Positions 1 through 22,178 of a DNA stretch of 64,000 nucleotides are shown one piece after another (the first letter of the stretch is position 1; every line of letters starts with the position of its first letter). The stretch covers positions 475,661 to 539,660 of the forward strand of contig NW_001865058.1 of the NCBI RefSeq assembly GCF_000002865.3, in the 5' to 3' direction. The position numbers and the translations under genes were made by a program. Source of the DNA: Monosiga brevicollis MX1 (lineage: Eukaryota; Opisthokonta; Choanoflagellata; Craspedida; Salpingoecidae). The notes below the pieces were generated by a model, which was given only the letters and a program-made list of their open reading frames with translations, was not told the DNA's origin and did not search any database.

Positions 1-53
1 CCAGAGGACACACAACGTGGTAAAGTATACCGTCTCAGATTGTGCCTCTAATA

Positions 54-908
54 GGGATCAGACCCTGCACGACAAGGCCAGGCTTGTGCAGAGCACTGCA
101 GACCAGTGGCAGTGGGGATCAGACCCTGCACGACAAGGCCAGGCTTGTGCAGAGCACTGCAGACCAGGGGTGGTGGGGATCAGACCCTGCACGACAAGGC
201 CAGGCTTGTGCAGCCCACTGCGGGCCAGGGGTGGTGGGGATCAGACCCTGCACGACAAGGCCAGGCTTGTGCAGAGCACTGCAGACCAGTGGCAGTGGGG
301 ATCAGACCCTGCTCGACAAGGCCAGGCTTGTGCAGCCCACTGCGGGCCAGGGGTGGTGGGGATCAGACCCTGCACGACAAGGCCAGGCTTGTGCAGCCCA
401 CTGCGGGCCAGGGGTGGTGGGGATCAGACCCTGCACGACAAGGCCAGGCTTGCGCAGAGCACTGCAGACCAGTGGCGGTGGGGATCAGACCCTGCACGAC
501 AAGACCTGTCCTGATCAGAGCACTGCGGGCCAGGGGTGGTGGGGATCAGACCCTGCACGACAAGGCCAGGCTTGCGCAGAGCACTGCAGACCAGTGGCGG
601 TGGGGATCAGACCCTGCACGACAAGACCTGTCCTGATCAGAGCACTGCGGGCCAGGGGTGGTGGGGATCAGACCCTGCTCGACAAGGCCAGGCTTGTGCA
701 GCCCACTGCAGACCAGTGGCGGTGGGGATCAGACCCTGCACGACAAGACCTGTCCTGATCAGAGCACTGCGGGCCAGGGGTGGTGGGGATCAGACCCTGC
801 TCGACAAGGCCAGGCTTGTGCAGCCCACTGCAGACCAGAGGCGATGGGGATCAGACCCTGCTCGACAAGGCCAGGCTTGTGCAGAGCACTGCCGGCAAGG
901 GGCGGTGT
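54..908. repeat. 61-bp minisatellite, about 14 copies
   Basis: Tandem units starting GGGATCAGACCCTGC recur about every 61 bases, at roughly 54, 115, 176, 237 and so on to about 846. Units come in variants: a GCAGAGCACTGCAGACC type, a GCAGCCCACTGCGGGCC type, and one carrying AAGACCTGTCCTGATC. The last type appears at 501, 623 and 745, exactly 122 bases apart, so part of the array is a dimeric higher-order repeat. Because 61 is not a multiple of three and the unit has no stops in several frames, long overlapping open frames run through the array; they are not treated as genes. Confidence 0.95.
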
Positions 909-910
909 AA

Positions 911-2029
911 ATAAATAAATTAGGTATTTGAACCTCAGAGCTGAAAGCAAAGCTGTGCAACCCCGACATCAACATCACAACGGCACGCAAAACAACACAA
1001 GAGAACAAGTTACATTTATCGGCTTCTATCATGCCGAGGAGTACAAGCGCGAAGAATCACGCACATAAAATCAAAAATCGTACAAAACGACTGAGTATAA
1101 CCAGAGATACGGCCATTTCAAACACAAGACACCCAAAACGGCAGTCACACATCACAAGTATAAGCCATCACAGCACAAACACAATGAACACCACGGCACG
1201 CTCACATCCAACGAGACACAACGTCGGATTGAGGAAAACAACCGGCCACAGTAGACAAAGACATCATACAAAGGACCTTACAAAAATTCAGCAAAAATAC
1301 CACAAAATACAGCAAAAATTAAAGCAAAATTAAAACAAAAATACAAGTCAAGCCATCAAAAGACACAACGAGGAACCACCCTGGGAGCGACAGGTGCACA
1401 CAGGGATCCCCACAGAGGGACCCCCGAGGCGGTGCCTACCTACGACGAGCGCAGGCAGACACCGCCAAAGCGACGCTGGATGTGGTCAGCGTTCATCTGA
1501 TGGACCAGCGCCGCAAAGCGACCCTTCCACCGAGGAGGAACAAAGGCCTCATCCAGCCCCGGCTGGTACACACCACGGGCCTCGGCGCAGCGGGCGAGCT
1601 GACCAAGCAGATCCACAAAGGAGGAGGCGAACCCACCGGTTGTCGTCATCGCCGCAGGGACGATCAGAGTTCTTCTCTCAAACCTCTCTCAAAACGCTTC
1701 CTCAACGTTACGCACTTCATCGCAACCTAAAACTGGCCTTCACGTGTCGTGGAGCGAGGAACGACACTAGCATAGATAGCACCAACGACGGCACACGCAC
1801 ACACTACCAGGCACGGCAGCAAGTTTGACGTCAAAACAAGTGACAAGTCAACCTAACAAGCAATTGCACTTTGACGCAAATTCATCGTTTGACTTGACTT
1901 GCTTTCTTGTGACTTGATGTGGTGAATAAATTGTTTGAGATGACGCGAGACAGACATGTGAGGGTCATTGGATAAAAGGCAAGACCGGAAAAGACAAACA
2001 CTGTATCATTGGGTGGCAACCCAGGCGGC
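911..2029. other. Spacer without a supported gene
   Basis: From about 1030 to 1400 the plus strand is A-rich with many CACAA-like words. A minus-strand open frame at 1440-1649 (69 codons) has a fairly protein-like composition, but I recognise no family and see no splice partners. The right end is the 3' flank of the minus-strand synaptotagmin gene. Confidence 0.5.
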
Positions 2030-8515
<6,486 letters not shown>

Positions 8516-9742
8516 CTTGGCGATGCACACGGCAGAGTGCGCGAGTTTCTGCTGATAATCAGGGTTGGAAGTGAGCCGGGCAGGCCCATTTTTCTACTGA
8601 TGTTTTCCAATGTGGGACAGATTGTGCCAGGCCACGTACTGTGTATTTTCTCCAGCTGGCAGTGCTTGATTTGGCGACTCGTTCAATTCTTGAATAAGAG
8701 ACCCAAGGCCGATAATGATTCGTGATGTGCAGAGAGCAGGTTGCGTTGTCCGAGGTAAAGCGGGCACAAACAAGAGCGTTCAAGTGGTAAGTGCGCGCAT
8801 TCAAGTTTAATCGCAGGCGCTGACGACCTTGCCATGTATACCACGCAATGCCGCGCCATGGGGCGTTTTCAGCCACAAATTACACGAGAGGCGGGAGAAC
8901 TTGGGTGCATCAACAATCAAGCTTGACAGGCCCCTCTGCACCATCCCTCCCCTTCTCCTCCTCCTCCTCGATGCTCCACCGGGTCTGGGTACACACACGC
9001 ACACACGCACACACGCACACACCCATCGGGACGACTGACCTCAATGTCACGCGCAAGGACGTGCAGTGAGAAAAAAAAATGAGGCTCAGTACATCTTCAA
9101 CAACCTCATTTTTATCTCCGTAATATACCATTGTTGACATTAACAAATCTGCAAGAACCTTTTTTAAAATCTGCATAAAGTTGTGGTCTAGCCACTGGCC
9201 CTGGCGCATTGACCATGCCTATATGAAACGCAATGGCTCGACCGCTTGACCGCTCGTCTGACCTCTGACCTCCACACACACATACACACATGCACACATA
9301 CTCGCTCTCGCTCTCTTGCTCTCTCGCTCTCTCCACAGACTCTCAGCTCGTCCTGCGACCACATGACCCCTCGCTGCCATTTGGGCCGCCACCTACACCA
9401 TCACACCCATTGCACACACGCGCGCCTTTGATGTGAACCCTCATCGAGTTGTTACACACACACACAGTTTGGCTCCATTACACACATGATGTGTGTGTGT
9501 GTTGTGTGTGTTGTGTGTGTTGTGTGTGTTGTGTGTGTGTGCGTGCGTGTGTGTGTGACCGTTGCAGTTTTGTATTTTACTTATTTTTGACATTTTTTGG
9601 TCCTTGTGACATTTTGAGTGACAAGAGACTGGACATGCTTGAACAGAAAGGGCTCTGCATGGGTGTCAATTGCACGTGCGGGAGGGCACACAAGGGTGGA
9701 CGCTTTGAGAGCGAGGGTAGAGGTCAGAATTTGAGCGCCCGA
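8516..9742. other. Spacer and probable synaptotagmin promoter; microsatellites
   Basis: This tail-to-head spacer lies between the 3' end of MCM5 and the start of the synaptotagmin gene, both on the minus strand. It contains an AC-rich run near 8990-9022, a CT run near 9300-9335 and a TG run near 9487-9558. No protein-like frame or RNA gene was seen. Confidence 0.6.
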
Positions 9743-14427
<4,685 letters not shown>

Positions 14428-15703
14428 GCTGGCGGTGGCGGTGGTGGCGGTGGTGGCGGCTGTGAATCAGGCAGAGGGTCGAGCGCGAACTGTTTTGAAG
14501 CCCCGGAAACCGAACCAAGCAAGCTTGCCACGGCCGCTGAGAAGCGGGACCAGGCAAGGCGTACAGGGAGCAGCGTTGCGCCTTGCTAGGGCTGTTGCAC
14601 AGACACAAAAAAAAAAAAAGAAAAAACAGAAAAAAAGAGAAAAAAAAAGAGAGAGAGAGAGAGAGAGAGGAGAAACCAGCGCCGGCGCCAAAATGAGAGA
14701 AAACGCGCACGAAAAAGAAAAAACGGCGCCGAGAGACCGTTACAGGACAGATTTGAATTTATAGTATTACCCAATGCTGTTAAATTGGTGGTTCATCTAT
14801 ACAAACTTTATAGACTCGAACAACAGATGTTGTGCACAGGGATAACCCTCCACCATTGACGCGCACTGTGTAACAGAAAGTTGGCTTTTATCTACGTAAA
14901 CTCTCTTTACTAATACACGTACTTGGTACAGACTTCTGCTTTTACTCTCCATAGTCCTGCAACTTCTTTGCCAAGCAGGGTTTGAGTTTGATTCATTGAC
15001 TTTAGGGGCCGCTGGTGCCGACTGATCAAGTGACCGCCGACGCAGCGCCTGTCTGTACCAGGTTGAAGAGGACAGAGGAGGGCTGCGAGGGTACTCAAGG
15101 CCAGAGGAGGGTTGCCAGGTGCCTAGTTGGCCTTGACGTTGACAACATTTTTTTTGAGATCAAGCCGGGAGATGCTTGACCTTTTGAGTGGGAAGACACG
15201 GACAAGCAGGTGATCAGGGTAGGGTGTCAGGTTGCTGCTCCTCTTTTGACTTGCGAGAAGACAGGCACCACGATCGAACGCACGAAAAGGACCCAAACTC
15301 GGCTCTGGTTCAGTCATGGGACACACATGCACATCCGTTCATTTTGAACCCAGATGATATCGACAGAAAGTTCCGATGGAAACTCATCTAGTCTTACTCC
15401 CTCTCGGGTTCTTCTCCATCCGACGACGCGCCATCGATTCTACCTGCTCTTTGTGCCTGTGCATCTGATCACTCCATCCGTGTCTTCAGTGGCTCTGATC
15501 AATCCCTCGAATCAGTCCCGCTGTGCCAGTCTAATCAATCCCTCTCCACAGTTCCTGTCTGTCAGTTTGTCAATCTGCCTCAATCTCTGTCTCTATCTCC
15601 GCCTCTGTCTCTACCTTGATCTCTATATCTCTGGCGCTATCTCTACCCACGTCTCTGCCGCTATCCTCACCTCTGGCTCTTGTCTCTGTTTGTTCGTCTG
15701 TCC

Positions 15704-15739
<36 letters not shown>

Positions 15740-16074
15740 GTCTCTCTGTCTCTGTCTGTCTGTCTCTCTGTCTCTCTGTCTTTTGGTCTCTGTCTGTCTG
15801 TCTCTCTGTCTCTCTGTCTTTTGGTCTCTGTCTCTCTGTCTCTCTGTCTGTCTCTCAAACCAATTCATTCTGTCTCTCTTCCTCCTCTCTCACTTTTCAT
15901 GTGTGTGTGTGTTTGTTGTTGTTGTTGTTGTTGTCCTCTCTCTCTCATTTGTGTTTGTGTTGCTTTTGTTGATGTTTTACACACACACGCACACACACAC
16001 ACACACACTGACACACACTGACACACACTGATTTTATTTTATTTTTTGGACTGATCGCGTGCCTTGAATCCGAT

Positions 16075-16120
<46 letters not shown>

Positions 16121-16251
16121 GCGATCAGGGGCGATTGACAGTGACAAGGGTGGGGAGTGTAAGGCGACATCTATTCTCATCTTGCGCCAATACTGAACGA
16201 GGGCTGACGACGGGTGGTATTGCTGGGGGGTTGGAAGAAGAACGCGTTGGG
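14428..16251. promoter_or_regulatory. Divergent intergenic region between MCM5 and the FAD oxidoreductase
   Basis: Both neighbours start here and are transcribed outward, so their promoters must lie within. Immediately upstream of the MCM5 ATG is a run of CCACCG units (14430-14460 read on the minus strand), probably 5' UTR. Further in are an A/GA-rich tract (14607-14670), CTGT/CTCTGT tracts (about 15690-15860), a TTG run (15911-15935), and AC runs near 15980-16030 and 16077-16119. No gene was recognised; the CT-repeat frames are low complexity. Confidence 0.6.
15690..16119. repeat. Compound CTGT / GTTGTT / AC microsatellite cluster
   Basis: Adjoining arrays of CTGT and CTCTGT units, then GTTGTT, then CA tracts interrupted by CTGA. 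It lies about 130-560 bases upstream of the oxidoreductase ATG. Confidence 0.9.
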
Positions 16252-19200
16252 ATGGCGCGTCGTGCGATCGGAGGTGGGGGTAGGCGGTTGATGATGGCAG
16301 CGTGGGCGCCAGCTCTTGTGGCCCTGGTCGTGCTCAGCAGCTGTGCAAGCGTGATGAGCGTGCGGGTCCAGGACGAGACGTGTGATATTGTGGTGGCTGG
16401 GGGCTCGACTGCTTCGCTGGCCGCCGCCATCACGGCCGCCGAGGCCGATGCCAGCCTCACCGTATGCTTTACTGAAATCACCGACTGGCCAGGAGGCCAG
16501 ATGACCGCCGGTGCGTGTCTGTGCAGCCATTTGAGCGACGCGTGCGACACGCCAAACACTCCGAGATCCGCCGTCCTTGATCTTTCAATCCAACCTTTCA
16601 AGTCAACTGAAACAACAAGCCAAGCTTGCTCTTCAGCAAGGTTCACTGACATGGCCACTTTCTCCGCTTGCAGGGGGCGTCCCGGCCATTGATTTTGGCT
16701 CTTGGAACGGCGATCCGGATAATCAGCCCGCCTCGTTTCGCGATTTCTTCTTCTCGCTTGATGGCAACCCTGGTGGCTGTACAGTCTCTACAAAGTGCTA
16801 CCTTCCCAACAACCTCGTCTCTGATTGGTCAGCGCTCTCCGATCTAACCCCCGCTCATCGACAACCATCTCCTCCTGACGGCGCTCCTGACTCGGCATAA
16901 AAATTATGGTACCTGTTTAAATGCTTAGGATCATGCCTCGCCTGGCTCGCTCCAAGAATCTCAAGGTCCGCGCCAGAATTCTTCATTCCTCACACACCTT
17001 TCTCTCTCTCGCTCTCACTTCAGTCACCAAACAACAACAACACCACCACCCGTGCCGTCTGCCTCGATCGCTGCCAGCTTTGCTGCTTGAACGCCGTATC
17101 ACTCATCTCCACCGTGGATGCCAGGTCTTTCTGCGCACTGCCGTTAAGAATGTGACTCGCGATGCCACATCCGGCAAGATTCTTGGTATCACGGCCATCC
17201 AACGAACCCCCACAGACCCGACCACAGAATGGGACCGGCTATTCAGCCAAGACATCGAAGATTGGTTCGTCACTTCACCACAAGCCTTGTCCCCCTCACC
17301 CCCGCTAGCCAATTCTCACTGCCATGCCTCTCGTTTGGGCACCACTAGGTACACGGTACAGGATTCGGTCAACTTTCAAAAAACTGTCATCAACTTTGCC
17401 GGTACCGTTTTCATCGAAGCCACTGAATTTGGAGACGTGCTCGTGGCCGGCGGCCTGCCTTTCAACCAGGGAATTGAGGTGTGATGCCCTTGCCCGAGCC
17501 CAAAGCATCCAGCCATCTCACTTGCTTCCTTTCTTCTAATTGTGCGGGCTGATGGCCATTGCTTTTCTCGCTGCAATGGCACATCAGATTCCCACTGAAG
17601 AGGACTGGATTACCGATTCCGTATGTGGCCAGGTCTGGACCACCACCTTCTACATGGGCTTACTGGCTGAGCCCCCGGCCGAGCCCCAGTTTGTGCCCCC
17701 GGGCAACAGCGAAGGCAACCCCTACCCCACGACTCAAGACCCCTCGGATTGGCATTACGGCTGGATGTGGCGGCGGTTAGTGCTACCGCATGCCGACCCC
17801 AGCGGCCTCAACTGAGTGTTGCCGCCTCGACCCGACCTACTTGAACGAGCAACAACTTGCCTTGTATTTAGCAACCAAGTTCTTCTTGCTTGGCCGAACC
17901 TGACTTTGGTACTTGTTGCTTTTCCCGGCGGCCAAAACATAGCGCTTTTTGTGCAGGCAACAAGAGTGACTGCGGTCCCTCCAACACCAACGTCGGCGAC
18001 GTGACCCAGCAAAACCGCGAGAACGACCTCTTCACTGGCTATCCCCTCCTCTCCATGCCTGATATCCTGGCACAAGCGTCAGACTGGAAAGGTCAGCACC
18101 ACGGGCGTAACCGTAAGGCCACCTCAAGCGCCGGGCCACCAACAAGAACCACTCACTCTCACATCTCATCTCTCCGTTTCTCCCTCTCACGTCAGGCGGC
18201 GTTGATGTCAATGTTCTCTCCATGATGGAGCAACGCGCCTATGCCTACTTTCATTTCATGAATGCAACGGCCCCGGAGCAGGAATGGCTGTCCCGCATTG
18301 TGTTGAACAAGACCACGCCTGGTATGTCCCAGCGCAGCGCTCGAGCAAACATGGCTCGCTTGCACTGAGTGGTGTCGTGCCGCCAAGGTTGATCCTGGCC
18401 ACTCTCACTTGGTTGGCGCTCGCACAGGGACTGGACACGGTCTATCCAAGTTTCCATACGTTCGAGATACCCGCCGCGCCATTGGCTTGGACAATTTTAG
18501 GTTGGTCGATTTCAAATCAAGGGGCTCGTCGTCATACCACCTTTGGCCGTTCCTCATGATGCTGCGTTGCCGCCTGGCATGCACATAGGCTGACATATGC
18601 AGCCTTTGACTACTTCAACATGTCGTCGCCCAGCACTGGCTTCCGCTTCAACGATACGATTGCGCTTGGCAATTACAATGACGATGTCCATCACCTGCAC
18701 ATCTGCACCTACCCCGACTACATGCTCAACCATACAACCAAGCCATACTACATTCCGTTTCGCGCTTTGACCGTGGCCAATGCCAGCAATTTGCTTGTGG
18801 CTGGTACGTGCCCTCTGCGGAGTGTCGTTGGTGTTTTTGGGTCAACCCACGCGGTTTTTGATCCACCCCTGCCTGGACTTGACCTTGCTAGCACGTTTTT
18901 GCATCTTGCACTCGATGCTGCGCCGGCTCCTACGCTCCGCTTGCTCACGTTTGTGAATGCGTGTGTTTGCATCTCTATCTGCGTGTCTGTGTCCATGGTG
19001 GGTGCAGGCAAGACAATGGCACAGACCTTTCACGGCAACGGCGCCACGCGACTGCATCCCAGCGAATGGACCAGCGGTAAGATGTGCGGGATTGCCCAAA
19101 AGGGCACATACCTGCGGGCCATGATGTCAACGCCCCAGGACAATTGTGGCTCATGTGCTTCACAATGTCATGGCATAGGCGTGGCGGCCGGAGGTGCAGC

Positions 19201-19675
19201 CGTGCTCATGGTGCATCAGGGGTGGAGCACGTCTCAGGTGTACGACAACGTGGGCGTGCTGCAAGCCTTTCTCAACTCGAGCGTCATTGGCCAGCCGTTG
19301 GAATGGACGCAGGCCTCTTCACCTGATGTGCAAATTGGCTATTTGTGCGCCTTTGAGCATTGTATCGGCACAGACGCTGATCTGGATAACCGCACCCTAT
19401 TCAAGAACGATACCTGTTCAAGCACCTGCCCACCCATGGGAACTAACGACTGGCTGGCCAATGAGCAATACTGGGACCTCGGCTTTGACAAGAAAACCGT
19501 GACGGCCAATCGCCCTACCGTGCTCAAAAAGTCTTTGGCCAACTCCATGACGCTCCCGCCCTCTGAGCTGCTCAGTGTGGCAGCTGGAACCCAGTGCACC
19601 ATCTCGTCTGACTCTGGTTTTGGGTATTACTATTGTACACTGTCCTCTCCTCTCCCCGCCAAGACGGACAAGTAG
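16252..19675 (+). CDS. Secreted FAD-dependent oxidoreductase
   Basis: The 13-exon model gives 683 aa. Exons: 16252-16510, 16674-16827, 16929-16965, 17125-17264, 17349-17478, 17588-17775, 17880-17908, 17957-18091, 18196-18321, 18428-18500, 18589-18803, 19008-19076, 19179-19675. A signal peptide (about 1-36, core APALVALVVLSS) is followed by a Rossmann FAD-binding start CDIVVAGGSTAS, then DWPGGQMTAGG (GGQ and TAGG are family marks), a VFIEATEFGDVL segment, GTGHGLSKFPYVRDTRR, and a C-terminal GVAAGGAAVLM. This order fits the FAD-dependent oxidoreductase family PF12831, whose substrates are mostly unknown. The 29-base exon at 17880-17908 is the least certain: it was the only piece I found that restores phase between its neighbours. 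The last two introns (204 and 102 bases) are open and in frame, so retained forms would still be readable. The secreted location is inferred. Confidence 0.82.
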
Positions 19676-20104
19676 GCGACTCGGTCCCCTTGCCGTCTGT
19701 CTGTGGAATAGAATGTTGCTTGCAAATGCATAGCCAGCCCATCATGCTCGCCCACCCTCTTGGTGGAAGATGAGACAATTCTTCACCGTGCCCCTGGATG
19801 TAGTTGGGCACGTTTTGGGGGAAGTACTCGGCGCAGGAGACGAGGGCAACTTCATACAGGGACGAGGAAAGCCATCTTTGAGAAATGTATCGTGTCCTTT
19901 ATATGTTTACAATTGTTGTAAGAGAAGCAAGGGATGGGGCCCAGGGGTGGTGGCCGAGTGAAGAGAGAGAGAGAGAGAAAAAAAAAAGATTTTGGAAACG
20001 GACGTCATAACGACAAACTCAAAAACAGAGCGTACATATTGGAATAAAGTCCTTCATGGTGATGGAGGGTATTGTGTGTTGGTATTGTGTTGGCAGGGAG
20101 GCAC
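19676..20104. other. Convergent 3' spacer
   Basis: This is the 3' flank of the FAD oxidoreductase (plus) and of coactosin (minus). A short GA/A tract lies near 19961-19989. No gene was seen. Confidence 0.6.
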
Positions 20105-20883
20105 TTAATGGCGAACACCAGTGCCATAGTTGGCGCCACCAGCCGCCTTGACCTGGTCGAGCACGGTGTCGTAGTCCAGCTCTTCGAGGGTGTCAGCCAA
20201 CACCTCCTTGGCATATGACTGGAGTCAAGAAGAACAGATCGAGGCGGGCATGTTCATCGTCAGTATTGAGACTTGTCAAAGAGAAAAAGAGAAGAGTACG
20301 AAAAAGCAGCAGATGAAACCCGGTCGAAGGTCCAGTGGGGCCTACCTGGACGACTTGCTTGACAAAGGCCTTGTCGGTGGAAACCTTGGCCTTCTTCAGG
20401 GCGCCGACGTTGGGGCCGACCCAGGTAACGAGGACAAACTTGGCACGCTTGCTCAGCTCGTCGCCAGTTTCAAAGCGGACAAAGCCGTAAACACGTTCAT
20501 CGTCCTTCATCTCGGCGAGAAAGTCGTTGTAATCGGAGCCCTGGTTGCTGACGGTGATGAGCTTGTCCTGGTAGCCAAAGGTCACCCTATGAACACCATC
20601 AGACCAGGCCGGGGTCATGAGGTGAGGCGAGGCACAGAAGATGGAAGGGGAGCGCGAAACACAGCATGGTTTTTTGAACCTGACAGCCAGTTCTCACCAG
20701 TTGGTTTCCGTGTCGTCATTGCGCACATCCGTGTACGCATCGTACATGACCTCCTGTGATGCGAAAGGCAGCCAGGGATGGTCAGGGGCAACGGCGGACA
20801 CTCGGGCATGTAAGAGAAAAAAAGGGTATGACGGATACAGAGGAACAGGGCTCATACAAAATGAATACCTTGTCAATGGGCAT
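20105..20883 (-). CDS. COTL1: Coactosin-like actin-binding protein (ADF-H domain)
   Basis: Coactosin binds actin filaments through a single ADF/cofilin-homology domain. The model has four exons, 20869-20883, 20698-20753, 20346-20586 and 20105-20218, giving 141 aa; human coactosin-like protein has 142. The match is close along the whole length: WVTFGYQ, DDERVYGFVRFETGDELSKR, AKFVLVTWVGPNVGALKKAK, VSTDKAFVKQVVQ and the tail GGANYGTG. Family knowledge places it in the cytoplasm at F-actin. The start ATG lies in a GCCACCATGC context and the first coding exon holds only five codons (MPIDK). Confidence 0.95.
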
Positions 20884-22178
20884 GGTGGCGGTTCTGATTG
20901 TCCGGGTGCAGCGGCCACCAGACACACTAATAAGGATTTGCGAGATGGGCCGAGGTCAGCAATGGTGGGCGAAAAAACAAGGGCAGCGCGATCAGACCAG
21001 CGTGAGCATCACATTCCCTTCCCCCTGCTCTGCACAACCGTTTCACACAAGCGTACACGCATCGAGCCCAAAAAATTTAAAAAAAAAAATAAGCAAGGTA
21101 CTCATTCGCAGATCCCCAATACTACCGCACAGACACGAAAGAGCCAGCAAGACCAAAAGACTTGACATTTGACACGCCACGAGCCGAGCTCGCGCGCTGC
21201 TGCACAATTCCAAACACAAACACAAACAAAACAAGAGGCAAACGTCCCACCAGACCACAAGACAACAACAACAACAGCAACGACAAGATCACCACCCCCC
21301 GACCTTTTCCCCCACAACGCGCCCATATCCTTGACCAAGCACGGCGCGTGTTGGCATCTCAGCCTGAGATCACCGCGCTCGCACTGCCACTGATTCGTCG
21401 CTACCCGCCCACCATCCAAAGATGCCAATCCCACCAATAGCATTCATTTCCTTCAAAAAAATACACAGCACAACGCCACCCACAACTGCCCGGCTGTCTC
21501 GCGAACATGCTCACCCTGTACCCATGTCCCTGGGATGGCGCAGCCATCAGACAGGGGCGCTGCCGTTTTGATGGTCCTCACCTCAAAAAAATCAAAACCA
21601 GAGAGAGAGAGAGAGACAAAAAAAAATGAGAGAGAGACAGAGAGACAGAGAGAGACAGAGAGACAGAGAGACAGAGAGACAGAGAGAGAGCAGGAGATAG
21701 AGAGTGGGAGAGAGAGAGTGGGAGAGAGAGACGCAGCACAGGCACACACTGAGAGACAGGGACAGGGAAACAGAGACATACTGGTGTGGGCGGTCAAAGG
21801 GGAAAAGTGTGTGAACAGTGTGTACATGTGTGGTGATGGGTTGTGCTCCAGCTTGGCAGAGAGAATGTCGAACAACAGGTGTTGTGGCGGAATGGTGTTG
21901 TCGTCGTTGACTGCTTTTGAGCGTTTGGTCAGGGCTGAAAGTTTTGAAGAGTTGGGCAGGCAAAAGTATCTACAGAATGATAGTTATTGCGCCTTTTGTG
22001 TCCTATTTCACTTTGGAGGGGGTTTTCTATTCCGCTCGAGCCAGAAGATCAAGACGTCGTGGATTATGGCGCTTATGGCAGATGGGCTATCATGATGGTG
22101 CAAGGAAGGCAAGCTAACAAATTGGCCAAAAGTATGGGCGGGCTGTACTCAAACGGGCTCAGCAATGTTTGCATCACA
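20884..22178. other. Spacer with GA/GACA microsatellite
   Basis: This holds the coactosin promoter (left end) and the 3' flank of the CXC gene. A GAGA/GACAGA tract occupies about 21600-21735 and a CAA-rich patch lies near 21220-21290. Open frames across these tracts are low complexity. No gene was recognised. Confidence 0.55.

Noticed and set aside
17-918. Several overlapping open frames across the first 900 bases
   Set aside because: They are different frames of the 61-bp tandem repeat; period not divisible by three keeps many frames open without being genes.
1440-1649. 69-codon minus-strand frame as a transposon remnant
   Set aside because: Composition is protein-like but no family could be named and no repeats flank it.
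15354-16031. Long Leu/Ser/Cys-rich frame
   Set aside because: Driven by CTGT and CTCTGT repeats upstream of the oxidoreductase; no domain and no coding-like codon pattern.
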